Counted from the stretch's first letter, positions 45,501 to 53,477 are shown. The stretch is DNA of 64,000 bases from Paraflavitalea soli (GCF_003555545.1 NZ_CP032157.1:686546-750545), one strand, 5' to 3'. Numbers and translations: made by a program. The notes: a model not told the origin generated them from the letters alone.

Positions 45501-45707
45501 TTCCAGAACCGCATTATCAGGGGCTGAGATCCTAAAGAAACCGTTGTCATCGGCGGCTACACCGGTAGTGGTGCCATTGATCTTTACGGAAGCGAAGGGG
45601 ATAGGATCACCTTTTTCATCGGTAACCCGCCCCGTGAGGACTTTGTTTTGGGCTAGTACCATAATACACCATAGCAATACTACGGGTAGTAATAGAACTT
45701 TTCTCAT
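42531..45707 (-). CDS. SusC/RagA-type TonB-dependent outer-membrane receptor (second)
   Basis: The 1058-residue protein has a signal peptide ending MVLAQ (residue 19), then a carboxypeptidase-D-like domain (about 23-100, LTGRVTDEKGDPIPFASVKINGTTTG). The TonB-box region is AAVIVTTGLGIKR, the plug block reads INIRGIRSLTGNNQPMLVIDGAPTPLG, and a beta-barrel ends in GGSIAVQF. It is the first gene of a three-gene operon with SusD and DUF1735. The upstream 650-base region holds an 8-base inverted repeat and a partial match to the operator boxes of the glycosidase genes. Confidence 0.95.
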   Translation of the reverse strand: MRKVLLLPVVLLWCIMVLAQNKVLTGRVTDEKGDPIPFASVKINGTTTGVAADDNGFFRISAPDNAVLEVSASGYTTRVFNSAGQGATLTITLTKSNEELAAVIVTTGLGIKRQAKELGYAATSLTNRTIVQGKAVNVAQALNGKVSGVSVATTNSGVFENAKINIRGIRSLTGNNQPMLVIDGAPTPLGYLSSIPPDDIQDLTVLKSAASAAIYGPDAVNGVILVTTKKGASKKISVTINSTVQAARVAYFPKLQDQFGAGAGEVVDQFGNFGYVPYENQQYGPRFDGTMQDIGVAIEDGSIQRGPYSNLYAKDKKKFWNTGITYQNSVSLAGEDFFVSIQDAKIKGLMPQDENRRTSIRFNGGKKYGNLSVNYGINYVLQNYEVVNEAGMANLFPAYNGSIFFTVLQTPGNVPLTSYKNWRDDKFAQYSNYYNEYAVNPYWVIGNLRQKGREDDLIGNLDVSYQFWPWLKGTARVSTNLAFTNFKNTTAPVVVSDWAVAHRNATQFTNRPGSVFDDQAQTSTINLDYFLNGDKDINKDFNIRYLAGGMVRNNRSKDVSLGGNNLVVPYLYNVAVRSGDANVPLYPSNANTESRLLSAYGSIGINFRDWAFLEVTGRNDWDSRLLQTNRSFFYPGINGAVVLSDAIPGIKNSEIINFAKVRAAYSKSGNVNIPVYSLQATYSQPGGFPYGNVAGFTANQTIPNPNLKPEFVKTFEVGAELGFLKNRINVEATYFNQKSDNQILQVSQSSTTGYTIGLANAASFKNYGVELDLGLNPVVNIGKGRIDLKVNATYNDNEVLSTLNNIPVVIGGNSGFLQNSVSSPTANNIAVVGKPAFSFQLTDYVRDSLGRVIVDAKTGYPSQASELVVKGRSLPLWVVGISPSYTLGNFSVSMTWEYKGGHNFYSGLGSDEDFAGISARSADYGRERFVFPNSSVWDGSKYVPNTNIQVQDGNYSFWTGAALNTAIATNYFASAAAWRLREVNISYVLPLKWFGNQTILKKVTVSAIGRNLLLFVPKSNQWGDPEFNYSSTGNTFGLSSSFQSPASRLFGGSIAVQF

Positions 45708-45751
45708 GTCTTTAAATTTGATGGTAGAATTTGTTTATCAGGCAATGACCA

Positions 45752-45825
45752 ACTAACGGCCAGGCAGCTTTGGTGACCGTAAAATTAGTAACCCCTATTG
45801 GGCTATGGACAGAACGTCCGTTAGT
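45752..45825 (-). promoter_or_regulatory. Inverted repeat and operator-like sequence upstream of the second susC
   Basis: ACTAACGG (45752) and CCGTTAGT (45818) are exact inverted repeats. Between them, read on the minus strand, lies AGCCCAATAGGGGTTACTAA, which resembles the box AAGCCAATAGGGTTGAATAG of the GH36 promoter with one inserted base. It is about 77 bases before the ATG. Confidence 0.35.
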
Positions 45826-46125
45826 GTTGCTGCTTAACATGATAAGTTAGTAACTTATTCTTTGCATGTGTTATTCAAAAGTTATCATGATGTTATTGAT
45901 GCTGGTTCGTTGGGGAGTTTGTTGTACATTTTTGCTAATCCGTTATAGCTGTTACGGTAACCAGAATCCTTAGGTGAAGTTGCCTGTTTTTATAAATGTT
46001 ATCCATTCGTTATTGAATTGTTATCCCGTTTTAGGAGCTTCGCTTAATGAAATAACTTGCCTTGTGCATTGTGAAGTGCTGTCACCCTGTCGAAGTCGTC
46101 TAAAGGTTTTTCTTCCGGTCTTTCC

Positions 46126-46143
46126 TCCCGATAGCTATCGGGA
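46126..46143. repeat. 18-base perfect palindrome TCCCGATAGCTATCGGGA
   Basis: It sits in the gene-free stretch 45830-46355, just after a GTCACCCTGTCGAAG repeat fragment (46080). The palindrome can act as a protein-binding site or be a short dispersed repeat. No gene is apparent in the rest of this stretch; a 101-codon frame at 45974 has no coding signs. Confidence 0.7.
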
Positions 46144-46189
46144 CGGACTTTCAGATTCTCATGTGTCATGTATAGTTCTGATTAAGAAC

Positions 46190-46225
46190 AAAAGGTCCCC
46201 GGTATTTACTGAGGATCTTTTTTTT
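46190..46225 (+). terminator. Hairpin plus T-run in the gene-free stretch
   Basis: AAAAGGTCC pairs with GGATCTTTT (one G-U) and is followed by TTTTT. It lies before the aldolase gene and ends no visible gene, so it may be the leftover of a lost one or end a small untranslated transcript. Confidence 0.6.
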
Positions 46226-46355
46226 ATGGCCAGGATCATTCTTGTTTATTTTATTTCTACTTATTTCGTTGTATGGTGAAACAATACGGCCCCGATTTGC
46301 AATCCCGTGGCTAATCCGTAGTTTTAATTGATTTTATTTAAACCCAATCTTTTGT

Positions 46356-47531
46356 ATGCACAGAAGGAACTTCCTGAAAACATCCGGTATAGCAGCTTTG
46401 CCTTCCCTGGGTGCAGCCCTGCCTTTCACTGGCCTGGCCGCACAATCAGGCCAGGCAGCACAGCCCGACCCTGTCTATTTCTTTTTTGATGGCCCCTTCT
46501 ATAATCCTAAGGAATTCATTGCCAGGCTGCAGCAGGTGAACCAGGCCGCTCCCATAGAGGCCGACTTTTATGGTGGGGGTGGGGTAGTGGAAGCGCTGGA
46601 AAAGAAGTTTATGGCCATTACCGGCAAGGGGGCCGCTATATTTATGCCCACCGGTACCATGGCCAATCAATTGGCCATAGCGGTACTGAGTGGCGACAAT
46701 ACCAAGGTGTTTGTACAGGATACCAGCCATATATTCCGTGATGAGGCCGATGCTGCCCAATCCATTCACAACAAACGACTGATACCCCTGGCGCCCAATG
46801 AAGCTGCTTTTACCCTGGCCCACTTACAGGCTTCCATCAAGTCGCTGGATGAAGGCGAGGTATTTAAAAGTGGTATTGGCGCCATCGCCATTGAAAACCC
46901 CGTGCGCCGTTGCGATGGCAGGACGGTAGATATAGAAGAGATCAAAAAGATAGCAGCCTGGTGCCGGGAGAAAGGGTACAAGCTGCACCTCGATGGCGCC
47001 CGCATTCACCTGGCATCGGCCTTTACAGGTATCCCGGTGACAGAATACGCGCGGCATTTTGATACCGTTTATATTTCCCTCTATAAATATTTAGGCGCCC
47101 CGGGTGGCGCCATGCTTTGTGGTGATAAAGCAGTGATCGATAAGATGCGCCACCTCATCAAAGTGCATGGCGGTACCATGTATCAGTTCTGGATCAATGC
47201 CGCCATGGCCCTGTATCACCTGGAAGGACTGGAGGAGCGGCTGAAGGCCGTGGTTAAAAGATCAGCTGAACTTTTTACGCAGTTAAATAAGTTGCCGGGT
47301 CTGCAGATCAATACATTAAAGAGTGGCACCAATATCTTCGAACTGCAGGTGACCAAAGAGATCGACCTCGCCAAACTGAGGGATGCATTAAGAAAGGAAT
47401 ACAATATTTATGTAGGAAACAGACAGGGTAATGATCCCGTGAAGATCACCGTCAACGAAACCCTGCTCTCCCGCGATACCCAGCTGATGGTGGAGGCATT
47501 CAAAGCCAGCCTGGCCAAAGCCAGAGCATAA
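46356..47531 (+). CDS. Tat-exported threonine-aldolase-like PLP lyase
   Basis: The 391-residue protein begins M-H-R-R-N-F-L-K-T-S-G, a twin-arginine signal, followed by a hydrophobic stretch to about residue 29. The rest is a beta-eliminating lyase/threonine-aldolase fold: AIFMPTGTMANQLAI (94-108), HLDGARIHLASAF (211-223) with the Asp and Arg that hold PLP, and SLYKYLGAPGGAML with PLP lysine Lys244. Such enzymes cleave threonine or related beta-hydroxy amino acids. Most are cytoplasmic, so a Tat leader is unusual and implies folding with cofactor before export. The substrate is unknown. Confidence 0.85.
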   Translation: MHRRNFLKTSGIAALPSLGAALPFTGLAAQSGQAAQPDPVYFFFDGPFYNPKEFIARLQQVNQAAPIEADFYGGGGVVEALEKKFMAITGKGAAIFMPTGTMANQLAIAVLSGDNTKVFVQDTSHIFRDEADAAQSIHNKRLIPLAPNEAAFTLAHLQASIKSLDEGEVFKSGIGAIAIENPVRRCDGRTVDIEEIKKIAAWCREKGYKLHLDGARIHLASAFTGIPVTEYARHFDTVYISLYKYLGAPGGAMLCGDKAVIDKMRHLIKVHGGTMYQFWINAAMALYHLEGLEERLKAVVKRSAELFTQLNKLPGLQINTLKSGTNIFELQVTKEIDLAKLRDALRKEYNIYVGNRQGNDPVKITVNETLLSRDTQLMVEAFKASLAKARA

Positions 47532-47584
47532 GCAAAAGTAAAAGTAAAAAGCATCAGCAAAAGCATAAGCCTATCACGGGCGTT

Positions 47585-47668
47585 AAACCAGGCTGTCTCC
47601 CTTTCGAAGGGCTATCCCAGGGTGGGTCGCCCTTCCGGGGCGGCTCACCCTGATTTGGTCGAAGGAGT
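47585..47668 (+). repeat. Dispersed palindromic repeat block between convergent genes
   Basis: It holds CCCTTTCGAAGGG, the hairpin GGTGGGTCGCCCT / GGGGCGGCTCACC (47621-47649), and a trailing TGGTCGAAGG. A short A-rich repeat of AAAAGTA/AGCA units (47532-47570) precedes it. Two copies of a CTT(T)AGGGGC-type sequence lie just beyond. Confidence 0.8.
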
Positions 47669-47748
47669 ATTCTTGCCCCATGGGGGCTACCGCTTTGTAG
47701 CAGATCGTATCAAACGTGTATTCTTGCCCCTTTAGGGGCAATCCTCTA

Positions 47749-48951
47749 TTACCGTCCGTAAAGCAGCACCGCCGCCGGATCTTTCACCGTTTTAACCAAT
47801 TGCTCCGCTCGGGCGGTATACGCAGGCGCTTTCCAAATCGTGCCTGCCTGTGCTACCACCGGCAGCATATCTTCCTTGTTGTAGCGATTGATCTGTTGCC
47901 AGGTCCAGGCCTTTTCACCAAATGCATAGGGTGTCAGCCAGTCGAGGGCTGTGCGCAGGCCCGCCCCTTTTGAGGTCGTATAATTCCAAAGATCCGTGCC
48001 TGCCTGACTGGCCAGGCCAGCCAGTGTAAACCAGGCCCGCAGGTTAAAAGTGCTGTAACCAAGGGCCGCCGTCCTTTCCAGCTCCAGCGGCATCTGCCCT
48101 TCGGCCGTCAGCTGACTGTCCATTCTTTTCTTGCTTTCTTCCGCCAGCTCATGGGCTTTGGCTTTATCGCCACAGAACAAGGCAAAGTCTACCACCTGCA
48201 CATAATACCAGGTGCCGTGGTTATTTTTAGCCGCATGTTCTTCCTTGCCATTTTTACTGGTGAGCATCCATTGCAGGTATTCCTTGTACCATTGTTGTAA
48301 AGCCTGGTGATCCTGGAGCGGCCATGCCTTCGATCCTTTCAGCAGACCGGCAGCATCGGCAATATTGGTCAGCGCAATGGTCTCGATGATCCCAATACCC
48401 CTGCCATCATTGATGCCGGGAATGGCTTGTCCGTAATTGAGGTGCGGGTTCATCCTGGTAGTCCCGTCCAGGAACCAGCAGCGCAGCAGGGAGGCAGCTT
48501 TATCAGCGTATTGTTCCTTACCCGTGAAGTACCAGGCCAGTGAAAGTAAGTGGGCGGCATTTTCCAGTTTACCCAGGTTGCTCCGGTCCGTGATCTTATA
48601 GATCTCCGGGTTGCGTTCACCATCCCGCCGCAGGTAAGGCAGGCCATTGGGTTTTGAACTGTCATACCAGAAGTAGGGGGCCTGGCTCATATAATCATGC
48701 TTATTGCCACTTACCGGCGTAAGGCCTTTGTCCATGACGGAGACGGGTTTCATCTCCAGCAATTTGTCCGCCTCCTGTAATAAGTTGAGCAGCGGTTGCT
48801 CCACCCCTTTGTCCTTTGCCTGCACGGATTGTTTTACCCGGGCCAGGTGTTGCGCATCCACCAGGAATACTTCCGGCAACTGGGCGCTGGCCGTCAGGGC
48901 AATGACAGGCAACGTAAATACAACAAGGAGGACGGGTAACAAAGGTCTCAT
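47749..48951 (-). CDS. Secreted alginate-lyase-family (PF05426) protein
   Basis: A 400-residue protein with a signal peptide ending ALTASAQ (residue 24). It begins LPEVFLVDAQHLARVKQSVQ as other Alginate_lyase-domain proteins do. It has the conserved DYMSQAPYFWYDSSKPNGLPY, LNYGQAIPGINDGRGIGIIET and KNNHGTWYYVQ blocks; the Asn-His pair of NNHGTWY is the probable catalytic site, as in PL5- and PL38-type lyases. These enzymes cut uronate polymers such as alginate or glucuronan by beta-elimination. Context points to a uronate-rich substrate. It lies 5 bases downstream of the propeller gene in one operon. Confidence 0.87.
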   Translation of the reverse strand: MRPLLPVLLVVFTLPVIALTASAQLPEVFLVDAQHLARVKQSVQAKDKGVEQPLLNLLQEADKLLEMKPVSVMDKGLTPVSGNKHDYMSQAPYFWYDSSKPNGLPYLRRDGERNPEIYKITDRSNLGKLENAAHLLSLAWYFTGKEQYADKAASLLRCWFLDGTTRMNPHLNYGQAIPGINDGRGIGIIETIALTNIADAAGLLKGSKAWPLQDHQALQQWYKEYLQWMLTSKNGKEEHAAKNNHGTWYYVQVVDFALFCGDKAKAHELAEESKKRMDSQLTAEGQMPLELERTAALGYSTFNLRAWFTLAGLASQAGTDLWNYTTSKGAGLRTALDWLTPYAFGEKAWTWQQINRYNKEDMLPVVAQAGTIWKAPAYTARAEQLVKTVKDPAAVLLYGR

Positions 48952-48956
48952 AATCG

Positions 48957-49790
48957 TTATTTAAGTTGGTAAGCGGCTACGGTCTTGGCAAAGAAAGTAG
49001 GAACATATACGATCTTCTTTACCGGATCATAACCAATATCGGCGGTGTTTCTTTTCTCCAGGTGTGTATCCAGCAGGGTTTCTACTTTTCCATTGGCCTG
49101 CACATAAAAGATATACCCTGCCCAGGCTGTCACAATATAATCACCATTGCCTACCGGTTCAATACCATCAGCGCCTTGCGGCAGGTCAGCAATTTTGGTG
49201 ATCTGTTTTTTGGCATCTGCTTTTAAGAATGATTTGCCCGAGCCGATGATCAGTTCATTGCCTACCGCTTTCAGGCCATTGACGCCTGTCATACCTTCCA
49301 GGTACAGCGTGAGCCGGTCATTTTCCAGCTTCCATATCTTGAATGTTTTGGAGTCCGATACATATACTTCGCCTTTGTCGGAAACAGTAATGTCATTGAA
49401 GGAGCGGGCGCTGTCGTGCATGATCTTCTTTTCTACTTTCGCGTTCTTCATATCTATGACCACTACCGAATTGAAGTCCGCCACATACAGGCGGTTCTTA
49501 TAGATACCCATTCCTTTGGGACAATGGAGTCCGGTGATCCAGGTAGAGTCGTAGAATTTTCCATCGGGGCTGAGGGCGCCAATGCCGCCTTTGCCATCCG
49601 CTTCCCAGGGTTGCCCGTCGATGAGCGATACGAGCAGGATATTCCGGGAACTGTCTTTTTGATCGAAGTACAATACCGATTCAGGTACTGCCACCACCGA
49701 ATCCGTTTCCCATATTTTAACCAGCGAATGTGTTTGCGCCTGCGCGCTGATAGCGATGATCGTTAGTAAGGATGCTAAGGTTTTTTTCAT
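48957..49790 (-). CDS. Secreted SMP-30/NHL-like six-bladed beta-propeller
   Basis: A 277-residue protein with a signal peptide ending AISAQAQ. Blades such as GLHCPKGMGIYKNRLYVADFNSVVVID, RSFNDITVSDKGEVYVSDSK, GVNGLKAVGNELIIGSGKS and GADGIEPVGNGDYIVTAWAGYIFYV match the SMP-30/gluconolactonase-type propeller, with acidic residues at positions used for a divalent metal. Members hydrolyse sugar lactones or act as binding propellers. Its partner gene, 5 bases downstream, is an alginate-lyase-type enzyme, so a sugar-acid lactonase is a reasonable but unproven guess. Confidence 0.8.
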   Translation of the reverse strand: MKKTLASLLTIIAISAQAQTHSLVKIWETDSVVAVPESVLYFDQKDSSRNILLVSLIDGQPWEADGKGGIGALSPDGKFYDSTWITGLHCPKGMGIYKNRLYVADFNSVVVIDMKNAKVEKKIMHDSARSFNDITVSDKGEVYVSDSKTFKIWKLENDRLTLYLEGMTGVNGLKAVGNELIIGSGKSFLKADAKKQITKIADLPQGADGIEPVGNGDYIVTAWAGYIFYVQANGKVETLLDTHLEKRNTADIGYDPVKKIVYVPTFFAKTVAAYQLK

Positions 49791-49879
49791 GTTGGTTGTG
49801 TTTCTGTTAACACCCGTAAGATATACAGAAAACAGAATACAGAAGCCAGAATTTAGAATAGAGAAGAATAGGCTAAGAT

Positions 49880-50093
49880 GTCAGGCTGAGTCCCGCTGAG
49901 GCGGGATAAACGCTGTCGAAGCCGTCATTTGGATCAAGGTGGGCCGCCCTGCCGCACGGCATTGCAGCGCTGCAGGGTGATTCACCTTTATGAAGCCGTC
50001 TCAAGGGTGGGTCGCCCTGCCGTACGGCATTGCAGCGCTGCAGGGTGGGTCGCCCTCTAAGGGCGGCTCACCCTGATCTAAAGAAGCCTCACT
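49880..50093 (+). repeat. Large dispersed repeat block with tandem hairpins
   Basis: It opens with GTCAGGCTGAGTCCCGCTGAGG, as at 19920. Two tandem copies of GGTGGGYCGCCCTGCCGYAC follow (49938 and 50006), each with GGCATTGCAGCGCTGCAGGG, 68 bases apart. It ends with the standard hairpin GGTGGGTCGCCCT / AGGGCGGCTCACC (50044-50072). A run of AGAATACAGAA-type units (49825-49865) lies just before. The block is read antisense to the minus-strand genes around it. Confidence 0.85.
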
Positions 50094-50100
50094 GCCTTCC

Positions 50101-52248
50101 TCACTCCTCCGTCAACTCAAATACATTACTGCTCAGCGGCGCGATCCTCCCCGGGGCCAGGTTGAGCCCGATGTTCATCAGGTATTCGCCCGTAAGCACT
50201 TTGTCATTATCCGGGTTGGCAGCCTTCGTGTCCGGAAAAAGATTGATCTCTCGGAAGCGGTATTTTTTCTGCGGATCCAGTCCCTGCAGTTTTACCCGCG
50301 AAAAAATATCCTTGCGCCGTGTTTGTAATTGATAGTTGAACAGGATGGCCTTGCGCTTGTCTTCAGCTACGTACATCAGTACCGCCCTGCTTTCTTCATA
50401 GGGAGAAATGATCCGGTACAGGTTGCCAAACCAAACGGTCTCGCTGATGCGCTTGTAGGTCTTTACCGCCTCCTGGCTGAATAGCAATTCCTGCGGCGTA
50501 AAATTATTCACCCGGATATCATAACCCATTTTACCCATCATCGCCACATCCGTCCTGAACTTGAGGGATTGGAGTTTCCCCATGCTGGTCACATGCGCCG
50601 ATATCGTATTGGAAGGGAAGAAGTAAGAATACCCCCATTGGATATACACACGTTCCAGCCCATCCGTATTATCGCTGGGCCAGAATTCTGTGAAGTATTT
50701 CAGGGCGCCATAATCTGTACGGCCACCACCACCGGCACACAACATGATCGGAAGGTGCGGATACTTGGTGCGGATGCGTTCCATCACTTTATAAAGGCCC
50801 TTGGTATATTCTATATAAAGATGTGATTGCTTTTCTTTGAGGTAAGGAGAGTAAGCATTCGTCATGCTGCGGTTGCAATCCCATTTGATAAAAGCGATAC
50901 CGGGATTTTTCGTCATCATATCATCCACTATCCTGAATACGAAATCCTGCACCTGCGGATTCACCAGGTCCAGCACCAGTTGGTTGCGACCATAATTCTC
51001 TTCCCGGTTGGGTAGTTTCAATATCCAGTCAGGATGTTGCTGGTACAGGTCGCTCTTGGGGTTCACCATTTCCGGTTCCAGCCAGATGCCGAATTTAATG
51101 CCTTTATTGGCCGCTTCTTTTACCAGGTAACCAAGACCCGAAGGCAATTTCTTTTTGTCTTCCTGCCAGTCACCCAGCCCTGCTTTGTCATCATTCCTCG
51201 GGAAGTTGTTGCCAAACCAGCCATCATCCAGCAGGAAGAGGTCGATGCCCAGCTTTTTGCCTTCATCAAAGAGTTCTACCAGCCGCTTCTCATCGAAGGT
51301 GGTATGCGTAGCTTCCCAGTTATTGAGTAAAGTGAGCCGTTCTTTGTTGCCATCCAGCACACCATAGTTACGCGCCCAGTTGTGCAGGTTGCGGCTGGCT
51401 TGTCCCTTGCCCTGATCCGTCCAGGTAAATATAAAAGCCGGTGTAACGAATGGCTGGCCGGGTTCTGCATAATACTCCGAGGCAAAGGAATTGATACCTG
51501 CCCGCACCCGCAGGCCATTGCGCTGGTCCACTTCAAAAGTATACCGGTAATTGCCCGTCCAGGCCAGCGTGCCGGCGATCAGTTCCCCCGTGGTTTCAGT
51601 TGATTTTTCATTCAGCGAAAGGAAGAAGGCCTGCGTCTGGTAAAAATTGGTGCGCGTGCCCAGCTTGCTTTCCAGCGTCTTGATGCCATTGGTGAGCTTT
51701 TCTTCAATGATGTTTACCTCCCGTGCCCAGTCTCCATGAAACTGCGTCAGCCAGTATTCATCTCCATTGAAGTGCAGCAGCGAAGAGGCATATTCCGTAA
51801 GCATGGCCGGTTTCTTTTCGCGGTGCAGTATTTCCGCCCAGCTTTTGATCACATCACTATTGTAATAGGCTGTGTAGTGCAGGGTCACTTCCACCGGGTA
51901 CACAGGGTCCTTCATCAATATATCCGTCTGTACCACATCATCGGTCCGGGTTGTTTTATGCGAAACATATTTTAACTCGAGCGAGGGATTGCCATCGTTG
52001 TGCACCATACGGATGGCCGGCTCAAACTGGTTGTCCATGCCTGCCGTCAGGTAGGCCTCACGCCCCCCGGAGGGATAGGCCGCCGGGGCTAGTTTTTTGC
52101 CCAGGTAAGATTGCACCACACGCTGGTTGCCTCCTACATTCAATACAAGGGCCGAGTGACTGGTTTCAATAACGATCTGTTTCGATTGGGCAAATGTGTT
52201 GCCGGCAAAACACGAAAGGAGGATAACAAAAGCAAACCTGGTAGGCAT
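50101..52248 (-). CDS. Secreted alpha-galactosidase, GH36
   Basis: This 715-residue protein has a signal peptide ending AGNTFAQ (residue 21). The N-terminal beta-supersandwich (about 25-300) leads to the TIM barrel with LFLLDDGWFGN (337-347), GIKFGIWLEPEMVNP (383-397), IKWDCNRS with nucleophile Asp457, CAGGGGRTD (504-512) and SDNTDG with acid/base Asp526. It matches GH36 of bacterial AgaA/RafA type in motif and length. It removes alpha-1,6- or other alpha-linked galactose, as in galactomannan or raffinose-type side chains. Operator boxes lie upstream at 52298-52338. Confidence 0.95.
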   Translation of the reverse strand: MPTRFAFVILLSCFAGNTFAQSKQIVIETSHSALVLNVGGNQRVVQSYLGKKLAPAAYPSGGREAYLTAGMDNQFEPAIRMVHNDGNPSLELKYVSHKTTRTDDVVQTDILMKDPVYPVEVTLHYTAYYNSDVIKSWAEILHREKKPAMLTEYASSLLHFNGDEYWLTQFHGDWAREVNIIEEKLTNGIKTLESKLGTRTNFYQTQAFFLSLNEKSTETTGELIAGTLAWTGNYRYTFEVDQRNGLRVRAGINSFASEYYAEPGQPFVTPAFIFTWTDQGKGQASRNLHNWARNYGVLDGNKERLTLLNNWEATHTTFDEKRLVELFDEGKKLGIDLFLLDDGWFGNNFPRNDDKAGLGDWQEDKKKLPSGLGYLVKEAANKGIKFGIWLEPEMVNPKSDLYQQHPDWILKLPNREENYGRNQLVLDLVNPQVQDFVFRIVDDMMTKNPGIAFIKWDCNRSMTNAYSPYLKEKQSHLYIEYTKGLYKVMERIRTKYPHLPIMLCAGGGGRTDYGALKYFTEFWPSDNTDGLERVYIQWGYSYFFPSNTISAHVTSMGKLQSLKFRTDVAMMGKMGYDIRVNNFTPQELLFSQEAVKTYKRISETVWFGNLYRIISPYEESRAVLMYVAEDKRKAILFNYQLQTRRKDIFSRVKLQGLDPQKKYRFREINLFPDTKAANPDNDKVLTGEYLMNIGLNLAPGRIAPLSSNVFELTEE

Positions 52249-52297
52249 AATGGGTTGATTGATATGATCAGCAAATAAATGCTATTGCCACACAGCC

Positions 52298-52338
52298 CGT
52301 GCTGCAGGAGTTGGCCAGCTATTCAACCCTATTGGCTT
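52298..52338 (-). promoter_or_regulatory. Operator boxes upstream of the GH36 gene
   Basis: On the minus strand, box 1 is AAGCCAATAGGGTTGAATAG (52338 to 52319), and a weak second box TGGCCAACTCC starts 22 bases on. Box 1 ends about 70 bases before the ATG, as at the GH29 and GH97 genes. Confidence 0.5.
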
Positions 52339-52442
52339 CCTTAATTCAACTTAACGTATGTCCAGAGCCTGTCGAAGCCCTAACCGCGAAGCTGTTATTC
52401 TGTGCAAATCAGTGGCATCTGTGAGCTGCCTTTAAAAGCCAA

Positions 52443-52470
52443 CACCCCCGCATGTTGCCATGCCGGGGTG
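52443..52470 (-). terminator. Hairpin terminator after the AraC gene
   Basis: A 12-base stem with one C-C mismatch (CACCCCCGCATG / CATGCCGGGGTG) around TTGC is followed on the minus strand by a T-containing tract (TTGGCTTTT). It lies 36 bases past the AraC stop. Confidence 0.7.
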
Positions 52471-52505
52471 CCGGTTCTCGTCAAGGAGCAGGAATCTACA
52501 GCGGT

Positions 52506-53372
52506 CTAGGCAATAAACTCTTTCTGATAACAGAGCGGGCTTTTGCCGGTGATCATCTTAAAGTATTTGTGAAAGCTGGTAAAGTTGTTGAAACCGCTTT
52601 CATAACAAAGTTGTTTAATGCTCAGGTTGTTTTCGATGAGCAGCTTACAGGCTTGTCCCACCCGTATTTCGATGAGGAATTGCGAATACGTTTTGCGCGT
52701 CCTGGACTTGAAATAGCGGCAGAAGGAGTTAGGGCTGATATTGGCTACTGCCGCAATTTCTTCCAATTGGATCTTACGCTTGTAGTTTTTCAATGAGTAT
52801 TCATAAATAGCGTTCACGCGTTCATTTTCTGCATCTACCATATCATGCTTAAAGCCAATGGAAGAAAGCGTATTGAGTTGTTTGCAGTCGGCAATGGTCA
52901 TCAGGGCTTCCATGAGGATGATGATCCTTTCCGAGCCATCCGTCTGCAGCAGTCTTTCCAGTAATTCGGCCACCTGCTGCCGGGTCTTTCCCGTGATCTG
53001 TAACCCCCTTCTTGCTTTTTCAAGCACCGTTTTGATATTGATGTTTTCCGGGAGGTGCAGGAATTGCTCACCCCAGAAGTTCTCACAAAAATGCGCCACC
53101 CGGATATCCGCCTGTACACGCGTATCCTCTTCAAAATACAGGTCATCAAAACGCCAGTAGTGGGGCAGGTGAGCGCCTACCATCACAATATCACCCGATT
53201 TGAATCTTTTGATACTGTCCCCGATAAACTGCGTGCCCTCTCCCTTTTTGAAATGGATGAGCTCTATTTCAGGATGGTAATGCCAGCGGTTATTGACATA
53301 AGGTACCAGGTCACGGCGTACGCTGAATGAATGGCGGGGGCCGGTGGATACTTTAAGGAGTTGAGGTCGCAT
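52506..53372 (-). CDS. AraC-family transcriptional regulator with cupin sensor domain
   Basis: ATG 53372 gives the usual start M-R-P-Q-L-L; the longer frame to 53447 has a Pro-rich leader without support. The 288-residue protein has an N-terminal cupin-like domain (WHYHPEIELIHFKKGEGTQFIG, about 30-51). Its C-terminal region has two helix-turn-helices: IQLEEIAAVANISPNSFCRYFKSRTRKTYSQFLIEIRVGQACKLL, then SIKQLCYESGFNNFTSFHKYFKMITGKSP. It lies next to GH36 and is the best local candidate for binding the paired 21-base boxes before the glycosidase genes (inference). Confidence 0.92.
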   Translation of the reverse strand: MRPQLLKVSTGPRHSFSVRRDLVPYVNNRWHYHPEIELIHFKKGEGTQFIGDSIKRFKSGDIVMVGAHLPHYWRFDDLYFEEDTRVQADIRVAHFCENFWGEQFLHLPENINIKTVLEKARRGLQITGKTRQQVAELLERLLQTDGSERIIILMEALMTIADCKQLNTLSSIGFKHDMVDAENERVNAIYEYSLKNYKRKIQLEEIAAVANISPNSFCRYFKSRTRKTYSQFLIEIRVGQACKLLIENNLSIKQLCYESGFNNFTSFHKYFKMITGKSPLCYQKEFIA

Positions 53373-53446
53373 GCAAGTGTTTGTTAGATGTTCGCTGATA
53401 AAATGGGTGGCAGGACAAGGTTTGGAAGGAACGGGTGGCGGAAGCA

Positions 53447-53477
53447 TTCGGAAAATTATCCGAAAATGTTTCCGAAA
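53447..53477 (-). promoter_or_regulatory. Palindromic site upstream of the AraC gene
   Basis: TTCGGAAAATTATCCGAA (53447-53464) is an imperfect 18-base palindrome followed by TTTCCGAAA at 53469. It resembles the TTTCCGGAAA palindromes before the LacI gene, which suggests LacI or autoregulation of AraC. Confidence 0.4.

Noticed and set aside
45974-46279. 101-codon frame in the gene-free stretch before the aldolase gene
   Set aside because: It crosses a repeat fragment, an 18-base palindrome and a terminator, and its composition is not protein-like.
47532-47570. Short AAAAGTA/AGCAAAAGC repeats considered as a CRISPR-like array
   Set aside because: Units are 6-12 bases with no regular spacers; this is low-complexity sequence.
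12661-52338. Operator boxes considered as a single long repeat family
   Set aside because: They are limited to promoter positions, differ at variable positions and keep a fixed distance to start codons, so a regulator site is more likely than a dispersed repeat.
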